Position numbers and translations under genes: made by a program. From Ceratopteris richardii (Eukaryota > Streptophyta > Polypodiopsida > Polypodiales > Pteridaceae), in the NCBI GenBank assembly GCA_020310875.1, contig CM035417.1:83594728-83658727 (forward strand): 64,000 nt of DNA. The letters are read 5' to 3'. Below are positions 1 to 11,404 of the stretch, piece after piece. Numbering within the stretch: position 1 is the first letter of the stretch; each line of letters opens with the position of its first letter. Under the pieces are notes generated by a model. It was not told the DNA's origin, searched no databases, and saw only the letters and a program-made list of their open reading frames with translations.

Positions 1-395
1 CTTTATACCACACAGGGAATGAGGCTCATGTTGCTTACCTCCGAAAACAGTTGGATAGTGAGCACATGAACGAAGGAGATTCCATGGATAGTTTTTTGAC
101 AAAGATGAAAGATTTGAAGGAGCAATTGATTTCTACTGATGAAGTCTTGCCAGAGAGTTCACGTTTGTAGACTGTTATGAATGGTCTTCTACATTCATAT
201 CAAAGCTTTGCTTCTACTCTTCAATTGATGATGAAAGGCGATCCAAATGCCTCAACATTTGAGGAGTTAGTATTTATTCTATTGTAGGAAGATCAAACTA
301 GGAAAAATAGGTCCATTATGCATGTTGTAGATCAAGCTTTATTGACTAATCAGACAGGCAAAAGGTAAATGGAGCTCTTCTACTAGTAAGCAGAC
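1..395 (+). pseudogene. Copia-1 gag fragment (UBN2-type)
   Basis: Translation gives a copia-type Gag (UBN2-like) segment with the expected layout: a part rich in Lys/Glu containing SFLTKMKDLKEQL, then a leucine-rich helical part around residues 60-85, then a short basic linker. Two TAG codons interrupt it (167-169 and about 286-288), each where a glutamine (CAG) would be expected. The reading frame stops at the poly-T of LINE-1 near 399 and resumes at about 6411 with the end of the Gag linker and a damaged zinc knuckle. Gag normally forms the cytoplasmic particle that packages element RNA; this piece is not functional. Confidence 0.75.
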
Positions 396-996
396 ATTTG
401 TTTTTTTTTTTAATAAAGGAAGTTCGGCCTTAGCCTACTCTCTCGGACTTGAATTAAATAAAGGAAAAATACAAAAGAAGGGGACTAGTGCCCATGGGAA
501 CCCCCGAATCCTACAGAGCGGGGGAAGCTTTTACAGAATGTAGAAGGCTTTACTAGAAACAAATTAGTCGTCCACTCATCACGCTCATGCGGGACCCACA
601 TGGGAAAAGTGTCTTCTTGATCAAAAGAAATACTTGGTGATTCCTAAAAAGAAAAAGAGGGGCTTCCTTACAATTAGCGATCCTTTTGACAAGGAGGAAC
701 AGTGAATACTCAATCAGCCAGCGTTTCGAGCATTCTGGAGAGTCGTGGAGCGACCGCTCGCTTATTCCAACAAAGCCGGCATCCAACTGATATATTTCTG
801 ATATGACTAGTTTCCATTCTGATGATCTGCCATAGGCTTCGTGGTAGTCCTTGCAAGGCTTACATGGAGTTATAGAGGAGGTTGATAAACCTCGCATCCC
901 CATCATGTGGAGCCCACTTGGTTTTTAACTTATTATTGATATACTGTAGCTCTTTGTGATGTCTGAAGGGGGGGGTTTCTTACAGTTAGCAATTCT

Positions 997-2449
997 TGTT
1001 GGAAGTGAGGTAGGCCCTTGGCTCATGTCACAGGTCCATGGTTCCATAGGTCGAGCTTATACAACATTAATTCCAGCAATCTTCCATATTGAAAAAACAT
1101 GAACATACCACAACTTAATCATATAGATGATGAGATAAAGATAGAGAAAGAATAGACGACTTGTGTAAGGTGTTACATAAGCCATCGCTTACTCATAGTA
1201 TCATATATACCAATGTTCAATGTACAATATGGGAGCAAAACTCTCAACCACTCTGTGTGATTAGAAATAGATGAATGAGTGATTGTACAATGTAACAAAC
1301 ATATTCAGATGTATGGGCAGTAATCTGAATATATATGAGATGTGTGACCTTATAGGTTATAGAAGAGTGAATATGAGTGACTGAAAGAGGAAGGATCAGT
1401 GTGAAACTGATAGTCAACAAACCCTCATCTGAACTTAGGCTATGGAAGACCCTAAGTCAGATACGTGTGTGAAAAGATCACATACTTATAAAGTAGCATA
1501 GAATGCTAACAAGTTTGCTGCCGAAAAATCCTCAAACTACCTATGTTGAATAGGACTCCTCCTGATATGAACGCCATTGCCTCCATAAAATTCAAGTAGT
1601 CCCTGTGTGCATAGAGAGAATATGTACCTGAATACTTAACATAAGATGTAAATCTTATGTTAAACACCATCCAATGTCTTTGAAGTAGCCCGACATCTTC
1701 TTGTAGAAGACAATCTTCAACCTGACATCTTCTTTGTAGAAGACAATCTTCAAATACACCATGTAGATGGCTGATCCTCACCATCAAGCTGCTAATGACC
1801 AAGTCTTCTTGCCATGAACAAGAGATAACCTCCTCTCCATGAGCTAGAGTGTGAGCACACCCTTCATCTTCTCCAAGAAGAATCATTAAGAAGAACTCCA
1901 TAGCTGCTCCTCAACATGCTTCAAGTTAGCACCATGGCTGCCCCATGTGCTAGAAGAAACACCACCTCTATTGAGGTCCAAGCTCCAAGCTTGTGTTGAA
2001 TACTAGGTGAAGGATGAATAACAATGAGCCCAAGCTCTTGTTATATAGTGTTTGATTGTCCTCCAAAAGCTTCTCCAAAAGCCATAATAAAGCTAAACGC
2101 ACAACGATCGTTAATTGATCGGAATCAAGGAAAACGCAACTCCATCGACGTCTTTCCGCTCACGAATTAGGCGTTGTCCGCGTTCGTTGTCCATTTCTTT
2201 AAAAGCTAAAAGTATTTGATAGCGCACGTAGCTGCTGGGGAATTGAACCCGCGTGGGCAGGTTGAAAGATGAATTCCTTAACCATGTCGCTCATCGACTT
2301 GTGCTATAGAAGTGTAAAGGACATTATACTTGTTGTTATCTCTGATCGACGACGCCCGCGTTGCTTTGTTGTAGGAAGGAGTCATATCATAGCTACACAT
2401 GGTATGTTAGCTTAGCAAAATTTGACCCAATTGAACATTGTTTCCAACA
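997..2449 (-). repeat. LTR-X left LTR (3' LTR)
   Basis: Terminal repeat bounded by TG...CA with the inverted end TGTTGGAA/TTCCAACA. It is about 1.45 kb, roughly twice the right copy. The part from about 1010 to 1735 has no counterpart in the right LTR, so one copy was deleted or expanded. It contains a tRNA-like segment (2240-2292, minus strand) with box-B- and box-A-like sequence. Confidence 0.8.
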
Positions 2450-2460
2450 ATCCCCCCTGC
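2450..2460 (-). other. LTR-X polypurine tract
   Basis: Read on the minus strand this is GCAGGGGGGAT directly before the TGTTGGAA terminus of the left LTR. This is the usual place and composition of the plus-strand primer in copia elements, and it fixes the element orientation. Confidence 0.75.
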
Positions 2461-4504
2461 AATGTCATATTGGTTCAATCTGCACTAGATTTGCAAACTT
2501 CATAAGCTGCAAACTATCACAAGCTTCAAGCTTGTACTTCCGATACTTCAAAACTTTTCTTTAAAAGTCTTCTTCAAAACTGAATTTGACTTTCCTTCAA
2601 AAAACTTGAACTTGTTGAACATGAACCATAATACCTGAGAAAATATGCAAACTAGATATCCAATAGTGTTCTTTTCAAGCAATCACTACTTGACAACAAA
2701 TATAGCATGAACTGTCTCCTGAACCTGCTATCTCCTATTTTCACAAACCTGAAAACATACACTAGGATCCACATATTTGCATTTTACCTTCCAAAAAAGG
2801 TTTCTCAATGTACTTCTGCTGTGTCATGTAAATACACTAAACAAAATCAGGAACTGAATCTTGGAACCTGTGACTGACAACTCACAACTTAGTGCATTAT
2901 GAACACTGCTGGTTCATCTTTGACTGTACTCAAGTCAAATCAACTCAACTCAATTGCAATCAACTGAAACATGAGTTTAAAAAAAAATTTATGATGTCAT
3001 CATGTCTTCATCCTTTAAATGCTTCATACCTCTTTCCTTCAGAACATGGTATAAACATATATGTGCGCACTTCTGAAAATACCTTTTTGAAATATCAAGC
3101 TTCTCTTCAATAGAACTCTAGAACCTTCTCCTGAACAGGAACATCCTAACAAGAACTTTCTCCAAACATTCTTCTTCTTCCTTCTTCTTTCAAAGCTGGA
3201 ACATAAAGAGAACCTGACAAAGGAAATATAGGGATACCTGAAATAGGAATACCTGTAGGTATGAATCTGCATTCTTTTACATATGGCTTGAAAATAAGTC
3301 TTCATGTTTCATCACCCCCCTGGATGATTTAACACTAGTATCCAGTATTCTTCAATATATCACACTTTATGAAATCTAGAACGTCTTCCTTCATAAATCT
3401 GATGTTCAGTGATCAATACCTGTATCTGGAACAAAAATTCTGAATCCTTTTTATTAGCACTAATCAGATGCCAATAGCTTTCCATGTCAATCCTCAGCTT
3501 TCCAAAATCTAGAATAAGGTTAGCTGATAAAACCTTGCTGAAAGCTTTATAGGATTCATAAACTTCTGTAACATAACAAGTATCTTCTTCGATCTCTCTA
3601 CAACACAAATCTCATAGAACCTGAATCTTTGACTTACTTCTTCCAATGTTAAGAATCTTCATAAACAAAGGATAGACAACTGACTCATAAATACTGAAGA
3701 TCATACAAGATCATATAAGATCAATGATCTCTCCTGTGTAGAATCTGCTCTTCATCAAACCTTCATGACTGAATGTTTGATTTGTTACCTGAATGTCTCC
3801 AAGTGTCCATGCTTCTCAAAAAGTTGTAAAACTCTTCAAACAAATCCTTCCCAAGAATCTGTAACTCCTACTTGAAACAAAGTGGACAAACTTCTCACCT
3901 TGAGAACTCCAAAAGCTGCAAGTTGCTACTTCATAACTTTCATATTTTATCCGGGTGAAATGTGATAGTACCTGCTTGACTTTCTTTTGGCTAACTCCAC
4001 TTTTCAATCAAGTGATAGGATCTGATGGAACACCTTTTTGAATACAAACATGTATCCAAAAGTCTAGACAATCATAAAAAGTAGATTCTTCAACTAACTG
4101 GTACATCAACAAGTCTGAATTTTCTAAAGTTTTTTGAAAATACTGAATATGAGGTAACCTTTTCCAAACATAAAACCTCAACCCAAATCTTCAAAAATCT
4201 GCTACAAAAAAATCTTTTACCTCAAGAGTTAGATAAAGAAGAAATATACTTTTCTGCAACTTGTCATATCTAAGTAGCTCTATATTGACACTCCAAGAAT
4301 TCTTTGAGGGAACATATAAGCTGCCTGCTCAAAAGCTTCAACTAAAACATAACTCATATACATATGAGTCAAAACATATATCTGCTGCTTTTCTTTCTCT
4401 CAATGCAATTCTTTGTCAAATCTACTAAATCATGACCAAGTGTAATGCAAAACAAGAAACTGCTTCTTCTTTAAACAAGATGTTCTCGTAGACTTGTCTT
4501 TGGA
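2461..4504. other. LTR-X internal region, no coding domain seen
   Basis: A two-kilobase AT-rich stretch. Reading frames on either strand are short and carry no motif of a known retrotransposon protein or host family. I see no promoter, RNA gene or repeat in it that I can name. Confidence 0.5.
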
Positions 4505-5239
4505 TGTTGAGGAGTGTAGAAGACAATCTTCAAATACACCATGTAGATGGCCGATCCTCACCATCAAGCTGCTAATGACCAAGTCTTCTTGCCATGAACA
4601 ACAGATAACCTCCTCTCCATGAGCTAGAGTGTGAGCACACCCTTCATCTTCTCCAAGAAGAATCATTAAGAAGAACTCCATAGCTGCTCCTCAACATGCT
4701 TCAAGTTAGCACCATGGCTGCCCCATGTGCTAGAAAAAACACCACCTCTATTGAGGTCCAAGCTCCAAGCTTGTGTTGAATACTAGGTGAAGGATGAATA
4801 AAAATGAGCCCAAGCTCTTGTTATATAGTGTTTGATTGTCCTCCAAAAGCTTCTCCAAAAGCCATAATAAAGCTAAACGCACAACGATCGTTAATTGATC
4901 GGAATCAAAGAAAACGCAACTCTGTCGACGTCTTTCCGCTCACGAATTAGGCGCTGTCCGCGTTCGCTGTCCATTGCCTTAAAAGCTAAAACTATTTGAT
5001 CGTGCGCGTAGCTGCTGGAGTGGAGAATCGAACCCGCGTGGGCAGGTTGAAAGTTCTATGCCTTAACCATGGCGCTCGTCGACTTCTGCTATACAAGAGA
5101 ATCATAAAAGACACTATACTTCTTGTTATCTCTGATCGACGACGCCCGCGTTGCTTTGTTGTAGGAAGGAGTCATATCATAGCTACACATGGTATGTTAG
5201 CTTAGCAAAATTTGACCCAATTGAACATTGTTTCCAACA
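4505..5239 (-). repeat. LTR-X right LTR (5' LTR, shortened)
   Basis: The direct repeat of 1736-2449 begins near 4516 and ends at 5239 with TTCCAACA. TGTTGAGGAG at 4505 may be the remnant of the true terminus. The tRNA-like segment is repeated at 5025-5078. The two copies differ at scattered positions and small indels. Confidence 0.75.
5025..5078 (-). other. tRNA-like (pol III box A/B-like) segment inside the LTR
   Basis: On the minus strand the order is a box-A-like GCGCCATGGTTAAGGC followed about 30 bases later by a box-B-like GGGTTCGATTC, preceded by a stretch that could form an acceptor stem. The same segment occurs in the other LTR at 2240-2292, so it was part of the element before insertion. 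It looks like a tRNA or SINE head captured in an LTR; no complete cloverleaf was demonstrated. Confidence 0.45.
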
Positions 5240-6396
5240 ATTCTTCTACCAAGAAGGAAAAGGAACTTCTCGATCGACCACTCCTTGGGGGTATTGCCAA
5301 AGTTTTGAGCACATCTTTCTCGCCAAATCTTCCAAAGGATCTTTCCCCTAATCGCATTCCATAACACCGCAGAGCAACCGATCGCTTCACCCATGAGGGC
5401 TTGTTTCCAATTGATTTGTTCTTGGAGTCCCAAAGAACGACCGAGGACCCTCCATACCGAAGGGATTTAGGGCAAGCGAAGAAAAGGTGGCCAATATCCT
5501 CTTTTCTACAGCAACATCGCTTGCACCAGGGTGGAACCCCACAGATCTTGTTAGCTTTTGTATTGCTCCATATTCCACGGTGTAGGATTTGCCATTGGAG
5601 AACTGACTTTTTGTTTTCAATGAGAGGGTGCCAGATAGACATAAATTTCATATCGCATCGAAGTCGCGTCCAGTTGAGACACCATTTCTTGTTGAGACTG
5701 ATGTGAATGTCATTGCGAGCTTTGACATATGGAAGCTTGGAGAGGCGATTACCATTAAACCATTTAAGGCCCATTGGGTTCGCAGAGTCCTGTCCCATAA
5801 GTAGTCGAATTTTAGATCGGTCCCAAGCATGGTGTCTACTCAGTAAAACATTCCATTCCTCATAAGTGACTGCAGTAGTAGGGTCAAGGTCCTCAAAGTC
5901 CACCCATCTGTTCGTGTCCTGTTTCCAGAGGAGCTTCCATTGTTTGAATCCCTTATTACAGAGTCTCTTGGCACTCAAGACATTCCAAGGCTCCACATTT
6001 CTCATGCCTTGGATCGGGAACCAAATAGAATCATTTTGTCTTATACCAACAACTCACTTCCAATCTTCACTGATTCGGATGTGAGGTTTGAATGTGTTCC
6101 AACTCAGCCACAAGGATCTTACCAGAACCGATCCTTTGGGTGAGAGCCAAATCGGAGAGAATAGGAGGGTGAGGATGTCGAGGTTTTTCCATCCAAGGTA
6201 GCCTACCAAAGTAATCGTGTTTGTGTTTCTTAAAATTAATGTGGCCCAAGAGGAATCTCTGTTGCACCACGCCTTAATCATCCAGTTAGCTGCAAGTTTA
6301 TTGGCCATGCTATCAATGTCCATAATACACAGACCACCATTCTCCCTTCGGCTATTGCATATGGACCATTTGGTTTTAGGCACTCCCCTCCTGTTG
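5240..6396 (-). pseudogene. LINE-1 ORF2, C-terminal part (RT end to zf-RVT)
   Basis: Minus-strand reading gives the C-terminal third of LINE ORF2, parallel to residues of about 840-1210 in LINE-2. It contains the stretch with RRGVP-K-KWSIC, then the RISEDxKW region, and the zf-RVT domain with GVPPWCKRC and HLFFACPKS. A frame break near 6054-6005 separates two open segments, and another lies after the zf-RVT. In an intact element this region follows the reverse transcriptase and probably binds RNA or DNA during target-primed reverse transcription. LTR-X cuts the tail of the frame, which resumes at 996 and below. Confidence 0.8.
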
Positions 6397-6410
6397 ATTC
6401 TGCACAATTA

Positions 6411-9400
6411 AAGAAGGGTGACTGAGATGAGAAGAAAACAGAAAAGCATAAATTATTTTGAAAATACTGTAAAGCAAATGATCATGTCATAAAGAGTTTT
6501 CTAAAACTGGCTGCAAAAGAGGCAAAGAAGAAAGAGGCTAGAATGGTTGTTGTAGAGGCCTCTACACCAAAAATAGAGTCTAATAATCTTGTGCAAAATG
6601 AAGAATGGGCATTTAGTACTGTTTGTAGTTATGAACCATCTTCTCATGAACAATGTATATTTGTAGTAAAATCAGATGTTTGGTACTTTAATAGTGAGGA
6701 AACCAAACATATTACCTCACCATGCAATTTCTTCAATTCACTTCAGCCTATCGCTATAAGGAATACTATCGCATGCACCAAAAACTCATCTTATCCCATT
6801 ATGGGAGTTGGTAAGATCCTTTTGACTATTGTTGCTGGTAGTTCTTGTACATTTTCAGATGCTTTACTTATGCCAGGGATCAAGACATTTCTTGATTTTC
6901 TCAGTCATGAAATTTGTTCATGACAGATGTACAGTTCATGATTTGTCAAATGGCAACATCATTATTGCTTCTAGCATTTCTTGTTTTGGGCTATATAAGC
7001 TAATAGATTATGCAAAATCTATGAATGATTCAGCATGTGCAGTTCAAGAGGCCATGTCAGATGCAAAGCTTTGGCATGCATGCTTTGGTCATCTGAATTT
7101 TGCTAGTTTGCTATGCCTATAGAAATGTGAAATGGTGTCCTCCTTTCCCAAACTTGAGGCACCTAGTAAACATGTATGTGAAGGCTATATTTTGGGCAAA
7201 ATGCACCGTTCCTCCTTTCCAAAAGATGGTTGAGTTTGACTTACTCAGAAATTGGAGCTTGTTCACAGTGATGTATGTGGTCCTATGTAGACACATTTTT
7301 TTGGGAACTATCTTTACTTCGTGACTTTCATCGATGATTTTTCCACGCATCCATGGATATATTCATTGAAAGAAAAGTCCGAAGTGTTTTTGTGCTTCAA
7401 ACAATTTCTAGTTTTGGCTGAAAATCTGTCAACATCTAAAATGGGCATCCTCCGTTCTAATCGAGAGGGGGAATATATGTCTTCTAATTTTAATGCATTT
7501 CTGGCTGAACGTGGGATAAACCATCAGTGTACATTGTCATATACACCTCAATAGAATGGACTTTCTGAAAGGAAGAATAGGTTACTCATGGAGATGGCAA
7601 GGTGTATGCTCAAGAGTGAGGCTTTACCACATAGTTTTTGGCTCGAGGCTATTATGTGTGCAACATATGTACTTAACAGGTGTCCCACTAAAGCATTGTA
7701 GTCTATCACTCCATATGAGGCTTGGCATGGTCGTAAGCCATCTGTTGCTCACTTGCATGTTTTTGGTTGTTTGGCATATGCATTAGTGTCTGAACAACAA
7801 CGCAGGAAATTCGATGATAAAGTAATGAAATGTATTTTTGTTGGGTACAGTTCTGATATAAAAGGCTATCATCTATATCATGCACAAATTTAACACATTC
7901 TAGTTAGCAGTGATGTTTTTTTTGTGGAAGATGTTATTCAACCATTACTTTCATGTACTAAGGAGACATCAGCTAGCTCCAAAGACATGTATGACACTTT
8001 GGTGTCTCTTTTTATAGGTGGAAAATCTAGTGTTGGTCCTAATGAGGCAATATCTTAACCTTTATAGGTTTTATGTGATAATGCAAATCACTCCATTTCT
8101 CTACATGATGCACTTATTGATGAGAGAGCTCATATTGAGTAGGCAAAAACTATGCTAAAATGGCTAGTGGAGACTTTGTGTGGTAGCAAATTAGATGCAC
8201 CTCTATCATGTCGTACTCGTTCAGGCTCTCATAGTGCTTCTTTTGTATCCGATTGCTATGTGATGGCTGCCTCGAGTCTTGATGATGAGAATGAATCAGT
8301 TATTTTACGAACCACGAAATTTTGAAAATTGGATGGTTGTTATGCAATCAAAATATGATGCTATCATGAAAAATGGCACCTGGACTTTATGTGACTTGCC
8401 TCTTGCCAAGAAGGCCATTGGCACTAGTAGGCATACAAGCTGAAGTGTAAGCCTAATGGAACAATTGATAGGTATAAGGTTAGGCTTGTTGCAAAGGGTT
8501 ATGCTCATGAAAGGAGCATTGATTTTGATCAGACCTTTGTTCCTACATGCCAAATGACTACAATTCGTAGCATATGTGCATTTGTAGCTCATCATGGTCG
8601 GAATGTACATCATATGGACATTAAAACTGTATTTATGAATGGTGAACTGCATTAAGAAGTGTATGTTTTTTAGCTGAGTGGCTTCATGCAAAAAGGGCAT
8701 GAGAATAAAGTAAGTAGGTTTTAGAAGGCATTATATGGTTTGAAGCAAGCACCACATGGTATGAAAAGATACATGCCTACCTAATTGCACATGGTTTTGA
8801 GAACAATCCAACTGAAAGCACCTTATACATTAAGCATGCCAACGATGTGCTTCTGATCATTGTTGTCTATGTTGATGACATGCTACTCACTAGACCTCAT
8901 GAGAAGCATATTGCTGATTTTAAGGCTGATTTGCATGCCTCATTTGAGATTTTAGATTTGGGGGATTTGCATCATTATTTGGGCATTTAGTTTATGCAAG
9001 TTGATGGAGGAATAGCTTTGTGTCAAACAAAATATATTGGCAAATTAGTATAGTGTTTTGGCCTTGAAGACTATAAACCTATTACCACTCCTTTGGAGAC
9101 AAGTTTATGCTTGAGTCTTCATGATGCTTGAGATGCATTTGATGCTATTCTCTATTAGCATGCTATTGGATGCTTGATTTACTCATGCATTACTCACTCA
9201 GATATTCAGTTTGCTATCCCACTGATGAGGAGGTCTATGCATTGCCTAGGTTTCAAGCATTGGCAGGTGGCTAAGCGCATCTTTTGCTATTTGAGTGGTA
9301 CTGAGATACTTGGATTGTTTTATCACAAGAAGGGGTCACTATCACTAGATTTACATGCTTTTTTTGACTCCAAATAGGTTGGATGCTACTACACTCGTGT

Positions 9401-9832
9401 GTCCACTAGTGGCTTTTGCTTCATGCTTGGTAGCTCACGTATATCTTGGTTGAGCAAGAAGTAGTCTATTGTGTCCGCTTCCAATTGTAAGGCTAAGTAT
9501 AGGGCAGCTTTCACAACGATTGTTGAATGTGTGAGGCTCAGATGCCTTATGGTTGATTTCATTGTTGGTTAGTCTTCTAGCACCACAATCTTTAGTGAAA
9601 GTCAGAGCGCATTAGCAGTTGTGAGGAACCTTGTGTTTCATGCTCACACTAGGCACATTGAGGTGCACTATCATTATATAAGGGAGAGGTTTTGTGCTAG
9701 AGAGATTAGTTTGGCATGTGTGCCCACACAGGAGAACATTGCAAACCTTTTCACAAAGGCTCTGCCTCAGGAGAAGTTTGAAGCATTCCGCAAAGCTTTC
9801 GGTTTACTTCCTTTTGTGGATGATTCCACATA
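6411..9832 (+). pseudogene. Copia-1 gag end and pol (PR-INT-RT-RNase H), broken
   Basis: The order is that of Ty1/copia. A zinc knuckle lies around 6460-6510; its first Cys is a stop and its last Cys is lost. The protease region follows (DVWYFNSEETKHI, where DSG would be expected, so the catalytic triad is destroyed). Next come integrase GAG-pre (LWHACFGHLNFASL), the integrase core (about 7300-7560), RT (8380-9000, with NVHHMDIKTVFMNG and ALYGLKQAP), and RNase H with the conserved tail ([11 protein letters not shown], then NLFTKALPQEKF) ending at 9832. Many TAG codons replace CAG or TGG seen in sister Copia-4, for example TAG 7120-7122 against CAG 55347-55349. The copy cannot make a polyprotein. 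Confidence 0.85.
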
Positions 9833-9886
9833 GCTTGGCACTTCCTTACACATGAGTGTCAGCTCCTCATTCACCGCATCACTCCC

Positions 9887-9896
9887 AGGGGGGATT
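9887..9896 (+). other. Copia-1 polypurine tract
   Basis: Purine run AGGGGGGATT directly before TGTTGATATA, the first bases of the 3' LTR. It follows the RNase H stop codon by about 55 bases, normal spacing for copia. Confidence 0.75.
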
Positions 9897-10044
9897 TGTT
9901 GATATACTTAGGTGGTGATGTGTGTGAACACATTGTGATACCAGGGCACTATTTTCCCTCTTTACGAGATTTTTTCCACCACCTTGTATATATGCCTATA
10001 GCCCTAATGGGTAACTTATCTTTGTCCATTCTCTTGGTAATACA
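9897..10044 (+). repeat. Copia-1 3' LTR (boundary uncertain)
   Basis: Begins TGTTGATATA next to the polypurine tract and holds a TATA-like TTGTATATATG near 9983 followed by CTATAGCCC, as copia LTR promoters often show. A CA end at 10044 (AATACA) is the best candidate. The 5' LTR is outside the window, so the boundary cannot be checked by comparison. Confidence 0.5.
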
Positions 10045-10326
10045 TGTCATGAGGAAGGAGATAAGGAAGAGATCTCACACACATACTCTCACAAACAAAG
10101 AGGAGCACACACAAAATGAGACAAGGAAGAATGATCTTCTTCTTCTTCTATTACATAAAAGGAATGTACAAGAATGACCTAAAACAAAAATACAAGTGCA
10201 ATATATAAAGAACAGTAGATAGGGAAAATCCTAATGTCTATGAACGAGTGAGCTCGCAAGAAAAAAAATGTGCCATCACTCTTGGTAGCTAAATCTAGTA
10301 AAGATCAATGAAGTATGACTGACATA
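10045..10326 (-). repeat. probable Copia-3 LTR, distal part
   Basis: Read on the minus strand this continues the sequence that starts TGTTGAGATATC at 16750 once Copia-2 and one ACATA are removed. It contains a TTTATATATTG TATA-like motif on the minus strand. Together with 16662-16750 it would make an LTR of about 370 bases beginning at the Copia-3 polypurine tract. The left boundary (TGTCATGAGG) is a guess from the required TG end. Confidence 0.45.
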
Positions 10327-11378
10327 TGTTGGTGCAAATGAATCCAAGCCTACATACTTAGCCAATTAGCATTTATCCCATATAGTCACATATGACTACT
10401 CCCTTGTAAAAGCCAATTACTTTTATCGTTGTAAAAATGCATAAGTTAACTACATTGATCCCACGATGAGTTAGGAGGAATCAAATCTCATATTCTTGGT
10501 GGTTGATAGATGCAAAAGTAAAGCCTAAAGTTTAGGACTCACTTTATGGTGAGAATTAGAATTTGAATTCAAAACTTGGCTCTAACTCTAGCTATAAAAG
10601 TGAATCAAAATCTTGCATGCATGAGAACCTGATTTGAAGATCAATTGAGAGGGGTTTCCTGTGATTAAAGAGATCACTTCATAGCTCTACCACTACCCTC
10701 ACATTGTGCAATTATACATTGCCAATGTCATTGTATTTCTATGTGATCTAATACATACACTTTGATCATATCTCTACTTCTCTTCTCTGTTATGATCATC
10801 TTAGAACAGTGAACTATTAGATCTTGTTCTAAGTGCATAGTTGATCATTTGATGTGATTTAAAGTGCTATAGATTCAGCACATTGTCTACTTCATAGCTA
10901 CAAATTTTCATTATTATTTCATTTGTCAATCTTGAGATATCTTCACATTACTGCTCACTGGTCTGCATACTGTACCACCCCCAAAATGTCAGGATAGTCC
11001 TTCAACTTGCTAAGCTTCATTCTCAGTGCACAGGTGATCTTTTTTATTTAAGTAACTCATGGTTGGTAGAAATAAAAGTTAATTATATTCTTCCAAAATA
11101 AATTTAGTCAATTGTTAATAGGTTGAGAGCATTGTTCATTTTACTGAACATGTACAAAGACCAAAATAGTAAGTCTTAGCTCTTGGTTGAACTTTCTACT
11201 CATGTGTTTTGATCCATTGATTAGGGGATCATGTTCCAAAGCACATAGGTGATTATTTATGATTGTTGGGAAGCTCAAGGGGTCCACTATTCTCTCCACA
11301 ACTTGTTCTTGGCTGGTGTGAAGCAAGATTTTGCAGTACCACTTAATCTCTGGAATCTATCCACCATCTCCTCCAATA
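10327..11378 (+). repeat. Copia-2 5' LTR
   Basis: Direct repeat of 15609-16656. It starts TGTTGGTGCAAATG and ends CCAATA just before the primer-binding site. Confidence 0.88.
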
Positions 11379-11379
11379 G

Positions 11380-11391
11380 TGGTATGAGAGC
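11380..11391 (+). other. Copia-2 primer-binding site (initiator tRNA-Met type)
   Basis: TGGTATGAGAGC, one mismatch from the TGGTATCAGAGC complement of plant initiator tRNA-Met. It sits one base after the 5' LTR; the intact form is present in Copia-5. Confidence 0.8.
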
Positions 11392-11404
11392 AACAAAAAG
11401 CAAA

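Larger units (their letters stand above)
997..5239 (-). mobile_element. LTR-X: non-autonomous LTR retrotransposon
   Basis: The element starts TGTTGGAA and ends TTCCAACA, flanked by a 5-bp duplication ATTCT (992-996 and 5240-5244); removing it restores the LINE-1 sequence exactly. The two ends carry direct repeats (1736-2449 and 4516-5239). A polypurine tract on the minus strand next to the left repeat sets the orientation as minus. The internal part (2450 to about 4504) has no frame resembling gag, protease, RT or integrase, so movement would need proteins in trans. No convincing primer-binding site was seen next to the right LTR, which appears to be shortened. A LARD/TRIM-like derivative of a copia element is the likely class. 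Confidence 0.85.
399..6396 (-). mobile_element. LINE-1: 5'-truncated L1-type LINE, interrupted and partly duplicated
   Basis: Minus-strand LINE of the same family as LINE-2 and LINE-3. On the plus strand it begins with poly-T (399-412), followed by the conserved 3' terminus AAGGAAGTTCGGCC shared by all three copies. Segment 399 to about 770 is one 3' end. A second, overlapping 3' segment starts near 848 and runs to 996, where LTR-X interrupts it, and continues from 5240 to about 6396. Segment 770-848 between them has no assigned origin. The 5' truncation falls in the middle of the ORF2 C-terminal half. No target duplication flanking the LINE could be found, so a rearrangement or two independent insertions are both possible. 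Confidence 0.75.
1..10044 (+). mobile_element. Copia-1: degraded Ty1/copia retrotransposon (5' end outside window)
   Basis: A plus-strand Ty1/copia element whose 5' LTR lies before the window. Its parts in order are a gag piece at 1-395, the LINE-1/LTR-X insertion at about 399-6396, the rest of gag plus protease, integrase, RT and RNase H at 6411-9832, a polypurine tract at 9887-9896 and the start of the 3' LTR at 9897. The coding part has many stops and frameshifts, so the copy is dead. Copia-4 at 54776-57794 is a closer-to-intact sister of the same family and can be used to read it. The end of the 3' LTR is uncertain; 10044 is the best CA-type end seen. Confidence 0.85.

Noticed and set aside
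1506..1901. 131-codon minus frame, with a partner at 4430-4681
   Set aside because: Both lie in LTR sequence of LTR-X; the repetition reflects the LTR copies, not a conserved protein.
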